Source: Crocinitomicaceae bacterium
GTDB taxonomy: Bacteria; Bacteroidota; Bacteroidia; Flavobacteriales_D; Sanyastnellaceae
Direction of reading: 5' to 3'
NCBI GenBank assembly: GCA_002690915.1
Contig: NZGF01000084.1
Location: 6,532 to 59,867 of the forward strand
Length of the DNA stretch: 53,336 nucleotides
Shown: positions 1 to 8,858 of the stretch, one piece after another
Layout: every line of letters begins with the position of its first letter
Numbering within the stretch: the stretch's first letter is position 1
Notes under the pieces: generated by a model
What the model saw: only the letters and a program-made list of their open reading frames with translations
Databases searched by the model: none
Told to the model about the DNA's origin: nothing
Program-made: the position numbers and the translations under genes

Positions 1-3000
1 ACCGTCCCGGCCTCGGCCGGTTCGAAAAGCATCGAATCAGACGAAACCGATTGATCCGCCCAATTCCATTCCACCGCATCCGCATTGAAGGCGTCAACCG
101 TCAACAGTAGTTCTGAAGCCACACAAGCGGATGAAGCGGTAGTTGAGAAATCCAATTCAGGTGCAGGGACAACTTCCACAACCAATGTGTCCTGGGTGGC
201 GCAAGAGCCCTGACCGGCCTCGACAGCCATACTGTGCGCGCCCAAGCCTAGCACCTGAATATCGATCAAACCAGTTGACGCGTCCAAAACAGCGGATACC
301 GGTGCATCAACGGCCGACCAGATTACCGCCAATGAACCGTTCTCAGCAGCAAGCTCAAGCTCTGCATTGGATGCACATGCTGCTGTATCGGGACCCGCCA
401 GCACTTGGTAAGGGACACCCACAATCAAGTCGATGGTATCGCGGGCAGCGCAACCCGCTTCAGGAAAAAACGCATAGAGCACCTCATAGGCTCCGGGAAT
501 CAATGTTTCCGGATGAAGAATATCGAGGGAATCAATGGAAGCAGCAGCACCTCCTAAGCCCGTGAAAGAGGCCATCCCTGGTTCGCTCCCCCCCGCATAC
601 TCGGTAAGGTCAACCGGAATAGCTTGGTTGCAGATTGTCAAGGATTCGACGGCATTGGTTGGGGACACCTGAAGCACTTCAACGCTCCAATCAATGGCAG
701 CGCTGCATCCCCAATCGTCGGTGGCGTTTACCCATACGGTGTGCGTTCCACTGTTTGGCCACGTGACATTGAGCCAGTTGGCATTACCGGGAACAGATGA
801 TTCGTCAATTGTCCATTCAATTGCTAACGGTAAGGCCTCTCCCTCCACGTCGACTTCCAAGACCAACGAGGAGTCAGGACAAACTTCATTCGATGAGACC
901 ACAGCGAGGGTAGGCTTGTCATGAATATCCAATTCGACATCAGATGAAACTGTACACACTTCGCCGGTGTGGGTGTAGATGTAGTCATACGTGCCAGAGA
1001 ACATGAGATTCAGATCCACTGCGTCGGAAATTTCAGCGCTTAATCCTGGCCCCTCCCAAAATCCAACCAGCTCAACTGGCGTAGGTAAAAACGCCAAGCC
1101 TTGGTTCTCACAAGCATGGAGCTTTGGCCCTAAATCAAAATCAATTGGCGCGACCACCTCGGTCTGCAAATCAGCTGCATTGGCACATCCTGCTTCATCA
1201 ACGACGGAATATGTCAAAACGTGCAAGCCTGTTGCAAGAGCCGATGCATTGAAGACACTCGATGTCACTCCAGATCCCGACCAAGTACCCGTTTCCGGCA
1301 TTGCTGCGGGAAGGTCAATGGTGTTTTCATTGGCACAGACTGCCCATGAAGAAGGAAGGTCAATTGCAGGAAGCTCCAGCACTTCCCATTGCAATTCAGC
1401 GGTGGCTTCGCACCCCAGTGAATCCGCTACCAGAACCGATGCAGTGACCGAGCCAGACGCTATCCAAGGTCCTGTGCTCAGTTCCCAAGGATTATTGCTA
1501 TCCAACATGGCAGGTGCATCCCAAACAAAACTATACGAGCTAAGGCTTGATGCCCCTTCGATTGCCACTGCACCAAAAGCGGTATCTCCAGCGCACACGA
1601 GTGAGGCATGCGAAGCAAGCAGCACGGGCAAAGCAGTGACCTCAACGGCCAAGCTGTCGCTCACTGCACAAGATGCAGCACCTGTGGCGTATGTTACCAT
1701 ATGGATTCCTACGCCCATATCTGTGGGGTCAAACAAAGGTTGCCCTTCAACCAATTGCACCGCACCTTCCCACGTCCCATTGGAAGGTTCGAATCCCGAC
1801 AGTTCAAACGGAGTTGAATCCGCACATACCTTCAGCGACGGGCCGGCCGAAACAACAGGCGGTGCAGATATGTCAACCAATACCGTGTCAGCATTCACAC
1901 AGCCTGAGGTGCCGGTCACGGCATACACCAATTGAACTTGACCTTCGCCAACATCCGCAGGATTGAATGCGTTGGTCTGCTCATTCACTCCTGGGCCACT
2001 CCAACCGCCTGATTCGCCATCCGGTGTGGGCAAAAAGACAGAGAAGTCCTGCGCACACAAGGGTTCCAATGCAGGCACCGTGACCTCGGGGAGCGCAATA
2101 GGATTGACAAAAGCAATGGCATGGTCTTCGCACCCGGCGTCATCGGTAACAAATAATTCAATGGCATCAAAAGGTTCGCTGGCATTCGCAATTACGAATG
2201 GCGAGCCTGAAGATCCAAAATCGACTTGACCGAACCACTCAAGCTCATAGTCGCTGTTTGGCGCCACAGTCCCTCCTCCTGCAAACACTTCCAGCCACAC
2301 GGTATCTCCATCGCAAGCATGGCTTCCTTCTGTCGAAAGCAAAATGGTCGGATTTTCCAGAATTTCCCAACCCATCGTATCCGATGTAGCACACGACCCT
2401 TCGCCTAAATGATAAACCAATGCATGTTGGCCTGGGACTAATTCTGCAATGTCCAACACTCCTGTAGTGCCATCGGTAATGCCTGGTCCGGTCCAATACC
2501 CATCCTCGTGAGTCACCCCTAAAACGGCCAATTCCGTGCTTTCACACAAGATGGTATCGGCTCCTGCTAAAGCCCAAACGGGTGCTTCAACTTGAAAGAG
2601 GACTGAGTCGGAAGATTGACATCCGTGGGCGTCTTCGTAGGTATAAACTACTTCGTGCTCGCCCAAACCAAACGTTCCCGGCACCCATTCGTTTAAAACG
2701 ATTCCTTCCAGGGTCGACCACCAGCCGCCTTCAGGCGAAATCGTGGGAAAGTCTTCTTCAATCAGCTGATTGCAGCCGACCCATGAAGCAGGTGCTGCGA
2801 TGACCGGCAAAGGAACAACCTCAATTTGGTGGGCAACGGTATCTGCACATCCATAATCAGGAAGCCACACCGGATAAGGATCGAATACAACCGCTGCCTC
2901 TACCGTGTGAACGCCGGGGAGCGATTGCCCATTCCAAACAAAACCAGTCGAAGTGGATGTGGAACTTGATGGTGTCCATACGGTATCGGCGGAAACCCCG

Positions 3001-4028
3001 TCAACAATCCATTCTACCGAGGTATCCCAACCGTATGAAGTGATGTTGGCCTGCAGCTCCACAGCATCTCCCGCGCAGGCGACGACATCCGCCTCGACGG
3101 ACACGGATGGCACGAAAAATCCATAAGCGTTGAACCCTACACTGGAAGCGCACTGCTTGTTCCCATGATCAACAGTTGTATAAACAGAACCCAGCACCTG
3201 TGATCCGACGGTATAGCGCGCCGATAGGTCACCAGGCTGGCCGCCTTCCAACAATTCCGAATTTGAGCTCCATGTAAATGCGCCATCGCCCTCGGCGACG
3301 AAATCCACATGCGAACCCAAGCAATACCAAGCGTGTGAAGAACTGACCGACAAGGCTGGAGTCGGGTGGACCGTTACCTGCACTGTGTCTGCGTTTGCTC
3401 CGCATGCATTCGATGCCCAAGCCACCACTTCATTCGGCCCCGACGTTTCGAACGCTTCGACAAGTGGAGCAGGAAAAGCCAAGGTATCCCATGACGTATT
3501 TGTACCCCAGGCAAAGGCGGTAAGCGCTGTATTCCCTGGGTTTACGAGCACTTGAAGCGTTCCTTCCTCACCGGCACATAATTCGGGCACTTCAGTAATC
3601 AAGACTTCCGGTGATCCGGATACAGCTACCATCGCCGCACTGGATGTACCGGAACAATTTTGACCTGAGGTATCCGTTGCAGTCAGTTCAATTTGATAAA
3701 CACCGGATTCGAGGAAGTGGATGGACGGGGTTTCAGATGTTTGCGAGGAGCCCTCTATCCAGTCGAAATTACCTCCGGTTACCTCCCACAAAAACGAATA
3801 ACCTGCAGTTGTCGCAGGATCTAATGTATGGGCCAAAGAAGTCGCGAAAGGCGCACAACCGGCTTCTTCAGCCACTTCGATGCCGAAACCACTGCTCAGC
3901 GGGTGGCATTCGCACGGCTCGAGACAATCTTGAGCAAGGGTCGCTCCCATGCACAACAATCCCAGAAGGCATAACACCAAATGCTGAGCTCGGCAGAAGA
4001 GCGTAGCGGAATTCTTTGATCCATTCAT
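1..4028 (-). CDS. Very large secreted Ig-like repeat protein (3' end outside window)
   Basis: An uninterrupted minus-strand frame runs from the ATG at 4028 to the left edge, giving about 1342 visible residues; the C-terminus lies outside the window. The N-terminus has a hydrophobic signal peptide ending near ATLAQ, followed by a Cys-rich start. The rest is a chain of modules of roughly 80-100 residues with the recurring pattern C...l...G.W.G.gv......F.p...G.h.l.Y......GC...d, typical of the Ig/PKD-like adhesin regions of Bacteroidota proteins that end in a T9SS type B (gliding-motility-associated) domain; that terminal domain is not visible. It is probably a cell-surface or secreted adhesin. 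Many plus-strand open frames across 143-4006 are shadows of this gene. The start at 4028 is chosen because it places the signal peptide at the N-terminus; a longer frame to 4110 is in another phase. Confidence 0.85.
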   Translation of the reverse strand, partial: MNGSKNSATLFCRAQHLVLCLLGLLCMGATLAQDCLEPCECHPLSSGFGIEVAEEAGCAPFATSLAHTLDPATTAGYSFLWEVTGGNFDWIEGSSQTSETPSIHFLESGVYQIELTATDTSGQNCSGTSSAAMVAVSGSPEVLITEVPELCAGEEGTLQVLVNPGNTALTAFAWGTNTSWDTLAFPAPLVEAFETSGPNEVVAWASNACGANADTVQVTVHPTPALSVSSSHAWYCLGSHVDFVAEGDGAFTWSSNSELLEGGQPGDLSARYTVGSQVLGSVYTTVDHGNKQCASSVGFNAYGFFVPSVSVEADVVACAGDAVELQANITSYGWDTSVEWIVDGVSADTVWTPSSSTSTSTGFVWNGQSLPGVHTVEAAVVFDPYPVWLPDYGCADTVAHQIEVVPLPVIAAPASWVGCNQLIEEDFPTISPEGGWWSTLEGIVLNEWVPGTFGLGEHEVVYTYEDAHGCQSSDSVLFQVEAPVWALAGADTILCESTELAVLGVTHEDGYWTGPGITDGTTGVLDIAELVPGQHALVYHLGEGSCATSDTMGWEILENPTILLSTEGSHACDGDTVWLEVFAGGGTVAPNSDYELEWFGQVDFGSSGSPFVIANASEPFDAIELFVTDDAGCEDHAIAFVNPIALPEVTVPALEPLCAQDFSVFLPTPDGESGGWSGPGVNEQTNAFNPADVGEGQVQLVYAVTGTSGCVNADTVLVDISAPPVVSAGPSLKVCADSTPFELSGFEPSNGTWEGAVQLVEGQPLFDPTDMGVGIHMVTYATGAASCAVSDSLAVEVTALPVLLASHASLVCAGDTAFGAVAIEGASSLSSYSFVWDAPAMLDSNNPWELSTGPWIASGSVTASVLVADSLGCEATAELQWEVLELPAIDLPSSWAVCANENTIDLPAAMPETGTWSGSGVTSSVFNASALATGLHVLTYSVVDEAGCANAADLQTEVVAPIDFDLGPKLHACENQGLAFLPTPVELVGFWEGPGLSAEISDAVDLNLMFSGTYDYIYTHTGEVCTVSSDVELDIHDKPTLAVVSSNEVCPDSSLVLEVDVEGEALPLAIEWTIDESSVPGNANWLNVTWPNSGTHTVWVNATDDWGCSAAIDWSVEVLQVSPTNAVESLTICNQAIPVDLTEYAGGSEPGMASFTGLGGAAASIDSLDILHPETLIPGAYEVLYAFFPEAGCAARDTIDLIVGVPYQVLAGPDTAACASNAELELAAENGSLAVIWSAVDAPVSAVLDASTGLIDIQVLGLGAHSMAVEAGQGSCATQDTLVVEVVPAPELDFSTTASSACVASELLLTVDAFNADAVEWNWADQSVSSDSMLFEPAEAGT

Positions 4029-4062
4029 ACGTTTTGGGATACGCAGATGGAGCACAAAACGT
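4029..4062. repeat. 8-bp inverted repeat next to the start of the giant secreted protein gene
   Basis: ACGTTTTG (4029-4036) and CAAAACGT (4055-4062) form perfect 8-bp arms around an 18-nt loop, immediately upstream of the minus-strand ATG at 4028. It may be a leader hairpin or an operator. The rest of the divergent gap to the ammonium transporter (4063-4258) shows no promoter I can defend, only a weak TTTC-N19-TACTTTTC ending at 4213. Confidence 0.35.
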
Positions 4063-4258
4063 TTCATTCGACACGAACATTCTTCCAATCAGGATTTTAA
4101 TCAATGGCATTGCCTTTGATACCCCTGAAGAAGCTGTTGCGGCCTAAAGTCAGTTCGTCAGGAAAATGTGTTGGGGGTAAACTTTCACAAGTCGAAGGAG
4201 AGATGTACTTTTCCAATACGGCAATTTCCCGTTCTTTTTATCGGTTTTTTCACTCAAA

Positions 4259-5548
4259 ATGAACAGAAAATGGAATTTTCTGCTGCTTTCCGCATTGGTG
4301 GCAGCAACCCTCGTCGTTGGTGTTGATTACGACACGATTCAGTCTCAAAGCGCTACTTACGACTCCGGTGACATAGCCTGGATGGTTGTTGCAAGCGCAT
4401 TCGTCCTGCTGATGACGCCCGGTCTCGCCTTCTTTTACGGCGGTATGGTGAATAAAAAAAATGTCATATCCACTATGCTCCAGAGTTTTGTTGCCTTAGG
4501 GGTAATTAGTGTGGTCTGGGTCGTCGTAGGTTTCAGCCTTTGCTTTGGGAATTCTATCGGTGGCATCATCGGCGATCCGCGAACCTACCTCGCCTTTCGA
4601 GGTGTAGGCCTTGTCCCCAACGGGGATTTTGCGGATACCATTCCCTTCTTGCTCTTCGCGCTCTTCCAACTAAAGTTCGCCATCATCACACCCGCTTTGA
4701 TCACAGGGAGTTTCGCGGGCCGCATTCGATTCCGCGCCTACATCTTGTTCATGGTACTCTTCAGCTTAATCATTTACCCACCTTTAGCGCACATGACCTG
4801 GCACCCAGACGGACTGCTTCGCAACTGGGGCGTCTTGGATTTTGCTGGTGGAACGGTGGTACACATGTCAGCAGGTTTCGCGGCATTGGCGGGCGCATTG
4901 TTTTTGGGCAAACGCAATGAGGTGGACGACCAACCTGCCAACATTCCGTTTGTCATTCTCGGTACTGGGTTGCTCTGGTTTGGGTGGTTTGGATTCAACG
5001 CAGGTTCTGCACTTGGCGCCAATGCCGACGCCGTAAAGGCCTTTGCCAACACCAATTTGGCAAGTGCAACGGCGATGATCACCTGGGTATTTTACGACCG
5101 CTTCCAGAACCGGAAAATGTCCGCCCTTGGTGCCTGTATCGGAGCCATTGTGGGGCTCGTCGCCATCACTCCAGCTGCAGGATTCGTGTCCATTTCCCAC
5201 AGCATTTTCATCGGCTTCCTCGCATCTCTGATCAGCAATTGGGCCATTCGGTTCCAATCTCGTTTTGACATTGACGACACATTGGACGTATTCGCGAGCC
5301 ATGGCATCGGTGGCTTGGTGGGTATGATACTTACCGGTGTTTTTGCCGAAGAAGTGGGATTGATTCACGGCGATGCGACCATCTTCGTTCGTCACATCAT
5401 TGCCTTGACCGGGGTCGTGGTGGGTGTCTTCGCCCTTAGCTACGCGATCTACGTTGCTGTCAACCAAATCATTCCGATGCGGGTGCGCACCGATCAAGAG
5501 CAGCGTGGTTTGGACTATTCACAGCACGGTGAAAGAGTAAACTCGTGA
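4259..5548 (+). CDS. amt: Ammonium transporter (Amt/AmtB family)
   Basis: A 429-residue integral membrane protein that moves ammonium/ammonia across the inner membrane. It starts with a cleavable-looking hydrophobic leader, then the Amt hallmarks GDIAWMVVASAFVLLMTPG and AFFYGGMVNKKN. The pore signature DFAGGTVVHMSAG carries the first pore histidine and the later FASHGIGG segment the second. About eleven hydrophobic segments and the length fit the family. No glnK (PII) gene accompanies it, although the pair is usually linked; the next gene is a secreted protein starting 44 nt downstream. The ATG at 4259 lies just after a T-rich and A-rich stretch. Family assignment is very safe; substrate follows from family knowledge. 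Confidence 0.95.
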   Translation: MNRKWNFLLLSALVAATLVVGVDYDTIQSQSATYDSGDIAWMVVASAFVLLMTPGLAFFYGGMVNKKNVISTMLQSFVALGVISVVWVVVGFSLCFGNSIGGIIGDPRTYLAFRGVGLVPNGDFADTIPFLLFALFQLKFAIITPALITGSFAGRIRFRAYILFMVLFSLIIYPPLAHMTWHPDGLLRNWGVLDFAGGTVVHMSAGFAALAGALFLGKRNEVDDQPANIPFVILGTGLLWFGWFGFNAGSALGANADAVKAFANTNLASATAMITWVFYDRFQNRKMSALGACIGAIVGLVAITPAAGFVSISHSIFIGFLASLISNWAIRFQSRFDIDDTLDVFASHGIGGLVGMILTGVFAEEVGLIHGDATIFVRHIIALTGVVVGVFALSYAIYVAVNQIIPMRVRTDQEQRGLDYSQHGERVNS

Positions 5549-5592
5549 TTGGCATATCGAATTTGGACTATCTTCACCTCACACCGCCAAAG

Positions 5593-8400
5593 ATGAACTT
5601 GAATCCTGCATCCACGTTCTGGCTGGCTTTTGCCACCCTATTGCTATCAACGGCTCACGCCCAATCTCCAATCTCATATGGGTACACAGGCGACGTAGAG
5701 CTCTACGTTGTTCCCAGCTGCGTTTCGCAATTGGAAATTGAGCTAAAAGGCGCCTCAGGTGGTGGGTCGAACGGAGGCAATGGTTCGACCATAACCGGCA
5801 TCATTGACGTTGTGGAAGGGGAAATTCTGGAAATCCGCGTGGGCGGAGAAGGCGGCTGTCCTTCTGCTGGCTACAACGGAGGGGGCGAAGGCGGCAATGC
5901 CGGAGGAGCGAACAGTGGCTGCGGCGGAGGCGGTGCATCGGACATCCGAATCGGAGGTTCTGCTCTGGCTGACCGGGTTCTTGTCGCGGCAGGCGGTGGC
6001 GGAATGGGCGGTGGAAACACCGATGCAGATGCAGGTGATGCCGGCTGCAATGACGGAGGTGAAGGGGATAGTCCCTTTGGAGAAGGCGGTAACGGAGCCA
6101 CACAAAATTCTGGCGGCGCTGGCGGTCCACCTTGGATTGGATCGGGAAATGACGGTGATGGAGGCGGACTCGGCTTTGGAGGCGACGGCGCCATAGACCC
6201 GTGTTATGGCGTAGGTCCAGGCGGTGGAGGTGGCGGCGGCTATTACGGTGGAGGTGGCGGTGGCAGTGACTGCTTCGCTTCTGGAACGCTGGGCGGTGGT
6301 GGCGGCGGTGGCGGATCGAGCTTAACACCGTCAGAATTCTTGTGCGTGGGCGGCAACGTTTCTGGTCAGGGCTCCATTGTGATAACCCCAATTGGCGGAG
6401 TAGGCTTGGTGGTCGAACCAACAGCTCCTCAAACCTGTGAAGGCGACTCGCTCTTGTTGACCCTTTCAGGTGCAGATGATTACAACTGGCTCGAAGCCGA
6501 CGGCCTCACGGTCATTGACGGAGCAAGCGTCCTCCTCAATCCGATTGAAACCACCGTGTACAGTGTCATTGCGTCGAACGAGGAATGCATCGACACTGTC
6601 GACGTAACGGTTACTGTCGTCCCCTATCCAGTCATCACCGTGGATCCCGAGTACATTACGACCTGCAACGAACCGGTATCGCTTTCGGCTACGGGCGCCT
6701 TCCAACTCCAGTGGCTGCCAAATGAAAGCCTCGTCGGTAATGGGTATGGTCCGTTTCAGACTGCGAATCCCACCGAGACCACAGTCTACACAGTGATTGG
6801 CACCAATTCTGGTTGCAGTACTGAAGCGACTGTGACGGTCGCTTACCAATTGGAAGTGGAAAGCACCGAATACTATTGCGAAGGAGGAAGCTACAACTTG
6901 CCCGATGGTTCTGAGGTAGACGAAGAGGGAACCTACATCGCAGAATACGTTTCCATCGAAGGCTGCGACAGCATCGTTACAGTCAACCTCTTCGAACAGT
7001 CTACGTATGACTTCCAAATGCCGGTGCAGCTATGCGCTGGAGAGGCTTATACATTGCCAGACGGAACGGTCATCAATGAACCGGGGACGTTTCCAGTGGT
7101 GCTCGAAACTACGCTTGCACAGTGCGACAGTGCCATCACCACAGTCGTATCGATGCTTCAACCATTTGAAACCCAAAACACGCTCGCACTATGCGAAGGA
7201 GAACCTGTAGTCTTGGGCGATGGAACGGTAGTTACGGAGGAAGGCGTGTACACGGTCGTTTTGGCATCCGAGACCAATGGGTGTGACAGCACGGTGACGT
7301 CAAACGTAATTTTCCAACCCAATTATGATACGAACGTAACGTTGGATGCGTGTGATGATGGTTCGTACCTGCTCCCCGACGGGACGGCACCTACCTCTTC
7401 TGGAGTGTTCAGCTTTGACCTGCAAACCACCCTCGGCTGTGACAGCAGCGTGACCATCGACCTTACACTCAATCCGGCGTATGACATCGCCTACAACGCT
7501 TCCATTTGCGCGGGCGAAATCTACACGATGCCCGACGGCGCAGCCATTTCCACCGCCGGCCCTTACAACGCAGTACTGGAAACAAGTGCAGGGTGCGATA
7601 GCAGCATCACCGTCCAACTCACAGTCCATCCGCTTCCCGAACCTTCCAGCAGTGCAGAAGCCAGTTATTGCCTCTATGATGGAAACATTGAACTGAACCC
7701 AACTCCCACCGGCGGAACTCTTGCCGGGGACCTGCTTAACGGAAACACCCTGCAACACGAAGGCGCTGATCCCGGAACTTACGAAGTGAGCTATACGATT
7801 ACAGATGGCAACGGGTGCATGAACATGGACCTGATTGAATACGTACTGGCAACGCCCATTGAACCTACGTTTGATTTTAATATGATTTGCAATGAACTCG
7901 AACTCATCAGTACGGTCGATGACCCCGATGAAGCTTTCGGTTACGAGTGGTACCTCGCAAATGAATTGGTGGCCATATTTCCCAATCCGACGTATTTCTT
8001 CGATCAAACAGGCAGCTTTGAAATGGGGCTCTCTGTGACCGATCCATACGGCTGCATCTATGAAGCGGCTCAGGAAGTATACCTGCAAAACGCTTTGAAC
8101 TTAGACGGGTTCTTTGTTCCTAATGTTTTCACACCCAACGGAGACAACTACAACGATGCATTTCTGATTCCATCCGCGGTGAGCGCATGTTTGAATTACA
8201 ACGTAGACATCTTCAATCGATGGGGTCAATTGATCTACACCATGACACCATTGAAAGCAGCTTTTACTGGCAAAGATGAAGCAGGTAAAACGTTGCCTGA
8301 GGGCGTGTACTACTACACCATGGAAATCCTTGAATATCCTTGCGATGGAACGCCCGAACTGCAACCTTTCTGCAGCGGAACCATCTCCTTATTCCGTTAA
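5593..8400 (+). CDS. Glycine-rich secreted protein with T9SS type B C-terminal domain
   Basis: A 935-residue secreted protein. The ATG at 5593 gives a clean signal peptide (ending STAHAQ); an in-frame GTG at 5545 overlaps the amt stop and adds a non-signal extension, so it is rejected. After the leader comes a glycine-rich domain (about residues 30-265, with many GGGG runs) resembling the glycine-rich domain of ALK/LTK receptors and related bacterial surface proteins. Then come Ig-like segments and five Cys repeats of about 48 residues (about 425-680) of the form C.G..Y.LPDG....G.Y.....GCDS..TV. The last roughly 100 residues contain PNVFTPNGDNYND, FNRWGQLIY and LPEGVYYYTMEI, the gliding-motility-associated C-terminal (type B) sorting domain. 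It is probably a cell-surface adhesin; no catalytic motif is seen. The Gly-rich stretch makes the coding strand strongly G-rich. Confidence 0.9.
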   Translation: MNLNPASTFWLAFATLLLSTAHAQSPISYGYTGDVELYVVPSCVSQLEIELKGASGGGSNGGNGSTITGIIDVVEGEILEIRVGGEGGCPSAGYNGGGEGGNAGGANSGCGGGGASDIRIGGSALADRVLVAAGGGGMGGGNTDADAGDAGCNDGGEGDSPFGEGGNGATQNSGGAGGPPWIGSGNDGDGGGLGFGGDGAIDPCYGVGPGGGGGGGYYGGGGGGSDCFASGTLGGGGGGGGSSLTPSEFLCVGGNVSGQGSIVITPIGGVGLVVEPTAPQTCEGDSLLLTLSGADDYNWLEADGLTVIDGASVLLNPIETTVYSVIASNEECIDTVDVTVTVVPYPVITVDPEYITTCNEPVSLSATGAFQLQWLPNESLVGNGYGPFQTANPTETTVYTVIGTNSGCSTEATVTVAYQLEVESTEYYCEGGSYNLPDGSEVDEEGTYIAEYVSIEGCDSIVTVNLFEQSTYDFQMPVQLCAGEAYTLPDGTVINEPGTFPVVLETTLAQCDSAITTVVSMLQPFETQNTLALCEGEPVVLGDGTVVTEEGVYTVVLASETNGCDSTVTSNVIFQPNYDTNVTLDACDDGSYLLPDGTAPTSSGVFSFDLQTTLGCDSSVTIDLTLNPAYDIAYNASICAGEIYTMPDGAAISTAGPYNAVLETSAGCDSSITVQLTVHPLPEPSSSAEASYCLYDGNIELNPTPTGGTLAGDLLNGNTLQHEGADPGTYEVSYTITDGNGCMNMDLIEYVLATPIEPTFDFNMICNELELISTVDDPDEAFGYEWYLANELVAIFPNPTYFFDQTGSFEMGLSVTDPYGCIYEAAQEVYLQNALNLDGFFVPNVFTPNGDNYNDAFLIPSAVSACLNYNVDIFNRWGQLIYTMTPLKAAFTGKDEAGKTLPEGVYYYTMEILEYPCDGTPELQPFCSGTISLFR

Positions 8401-8412
8401 TAACAATTCAAA

Positions 8413-8766
8413 ATGAAACAAGTAATCTCTTCCCTTTTCCTTTTGCTCGTAATAGGCGCCTCGGCAGCCTTAGCACAGTCCACTCCAGCTTCAACAGCTG
8501 ACATCCAGTCAAGCTATGAAGCCAAGGGCATTAATTACGAACAGGTGCGTTCAATGGTCCAAACCGTCACAGGTCAATCACTGGAAACCGATGACGCAGT
8601 GATGGCGGACTTTTTGCGCACCATCTCATCTTTTCAGGCTGCTGAATCACCTGTACCTATGAGCGATGAGTGGCTGAATCACTGGTCCAATGATTATTCC
8701 ATAACAAATGAGCAAGCGCAAGATTTGTACAAAGTCGCGCTGCGATTCGGGCTTCAACGGCGCTAA
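8413..8766 (+). CDS. Small secreted protein of unknown function
   Basis: A 117-residue protein with a strong signal peptide (ending ALAQS). The mature part is about 95 residues, polar, probably helical and without cysteines; it has two similar helix-forming stretches (INYEQVRSMVQTVTG and ITNEQAQDLYKVALRFG). I do not recognise the family. It begins 12 nt after the stop of the glycine-rich T9SS protein, on the same strand and with an A-rich leader, so the two are very likely co-transcribed and may act together at the cell surface. Confidence 0.75.
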   Translation: MKQVISSLFLLLVIGASAALAQSTPASTADIQSSYEAKGINYEQVRSMVQTVTGQSLETDDAVMADFLRTISSFQAAESPVPMSDEWLNHWSNDYSITNEQAQDLYKVALRFGLQRR

Positions 8767-8858
8767 ATCGCGAACGTCTGTGAACTCCTTGCTGACGACC
8801 ACAAACTTTACTGAGCACTCCCGCGCCAGATTGGAGACAATTTCGTAGACTAAGGTCT

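Noticed and set aside
1783-1800. A T-loop-like GGTTCGAATCC suggesting a tRNA
   Set aside because: No acceptor, D or anticodon arm around it; the complement codes for part of the large repeat protein. A similar CGGGTTCGATACCC near 21620 is inside the GH92 gene.
143-4006. Several plus-strand open frames, up to 314 codons (991-1935)
   Set aside because: They are antisense to one continuous minus-strand secreted protein gene with signal peptide and repeated modules; the plus frames are Pro/Ser-rich without domains.
4171-4213. A promoter for amt (TTTC-N19-TACTTTTC)
   Set aside because: Both elements deviate from the consensus and the start site would be far from a good context; kept only as a weak possibility.
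5755-6421. Minus-strand frames of up to 206 codons, His/Arg/Pro-rich
   Set aside because: They are the complement of the glycine-rich coding region; GGN codons give Pro/Arg/His runs in antisense.
6868-7632. A DNA tandem repeat or minisatellite
   Set aside because: The five units are similar only at protein level; the nucleotide sequences have diverged.
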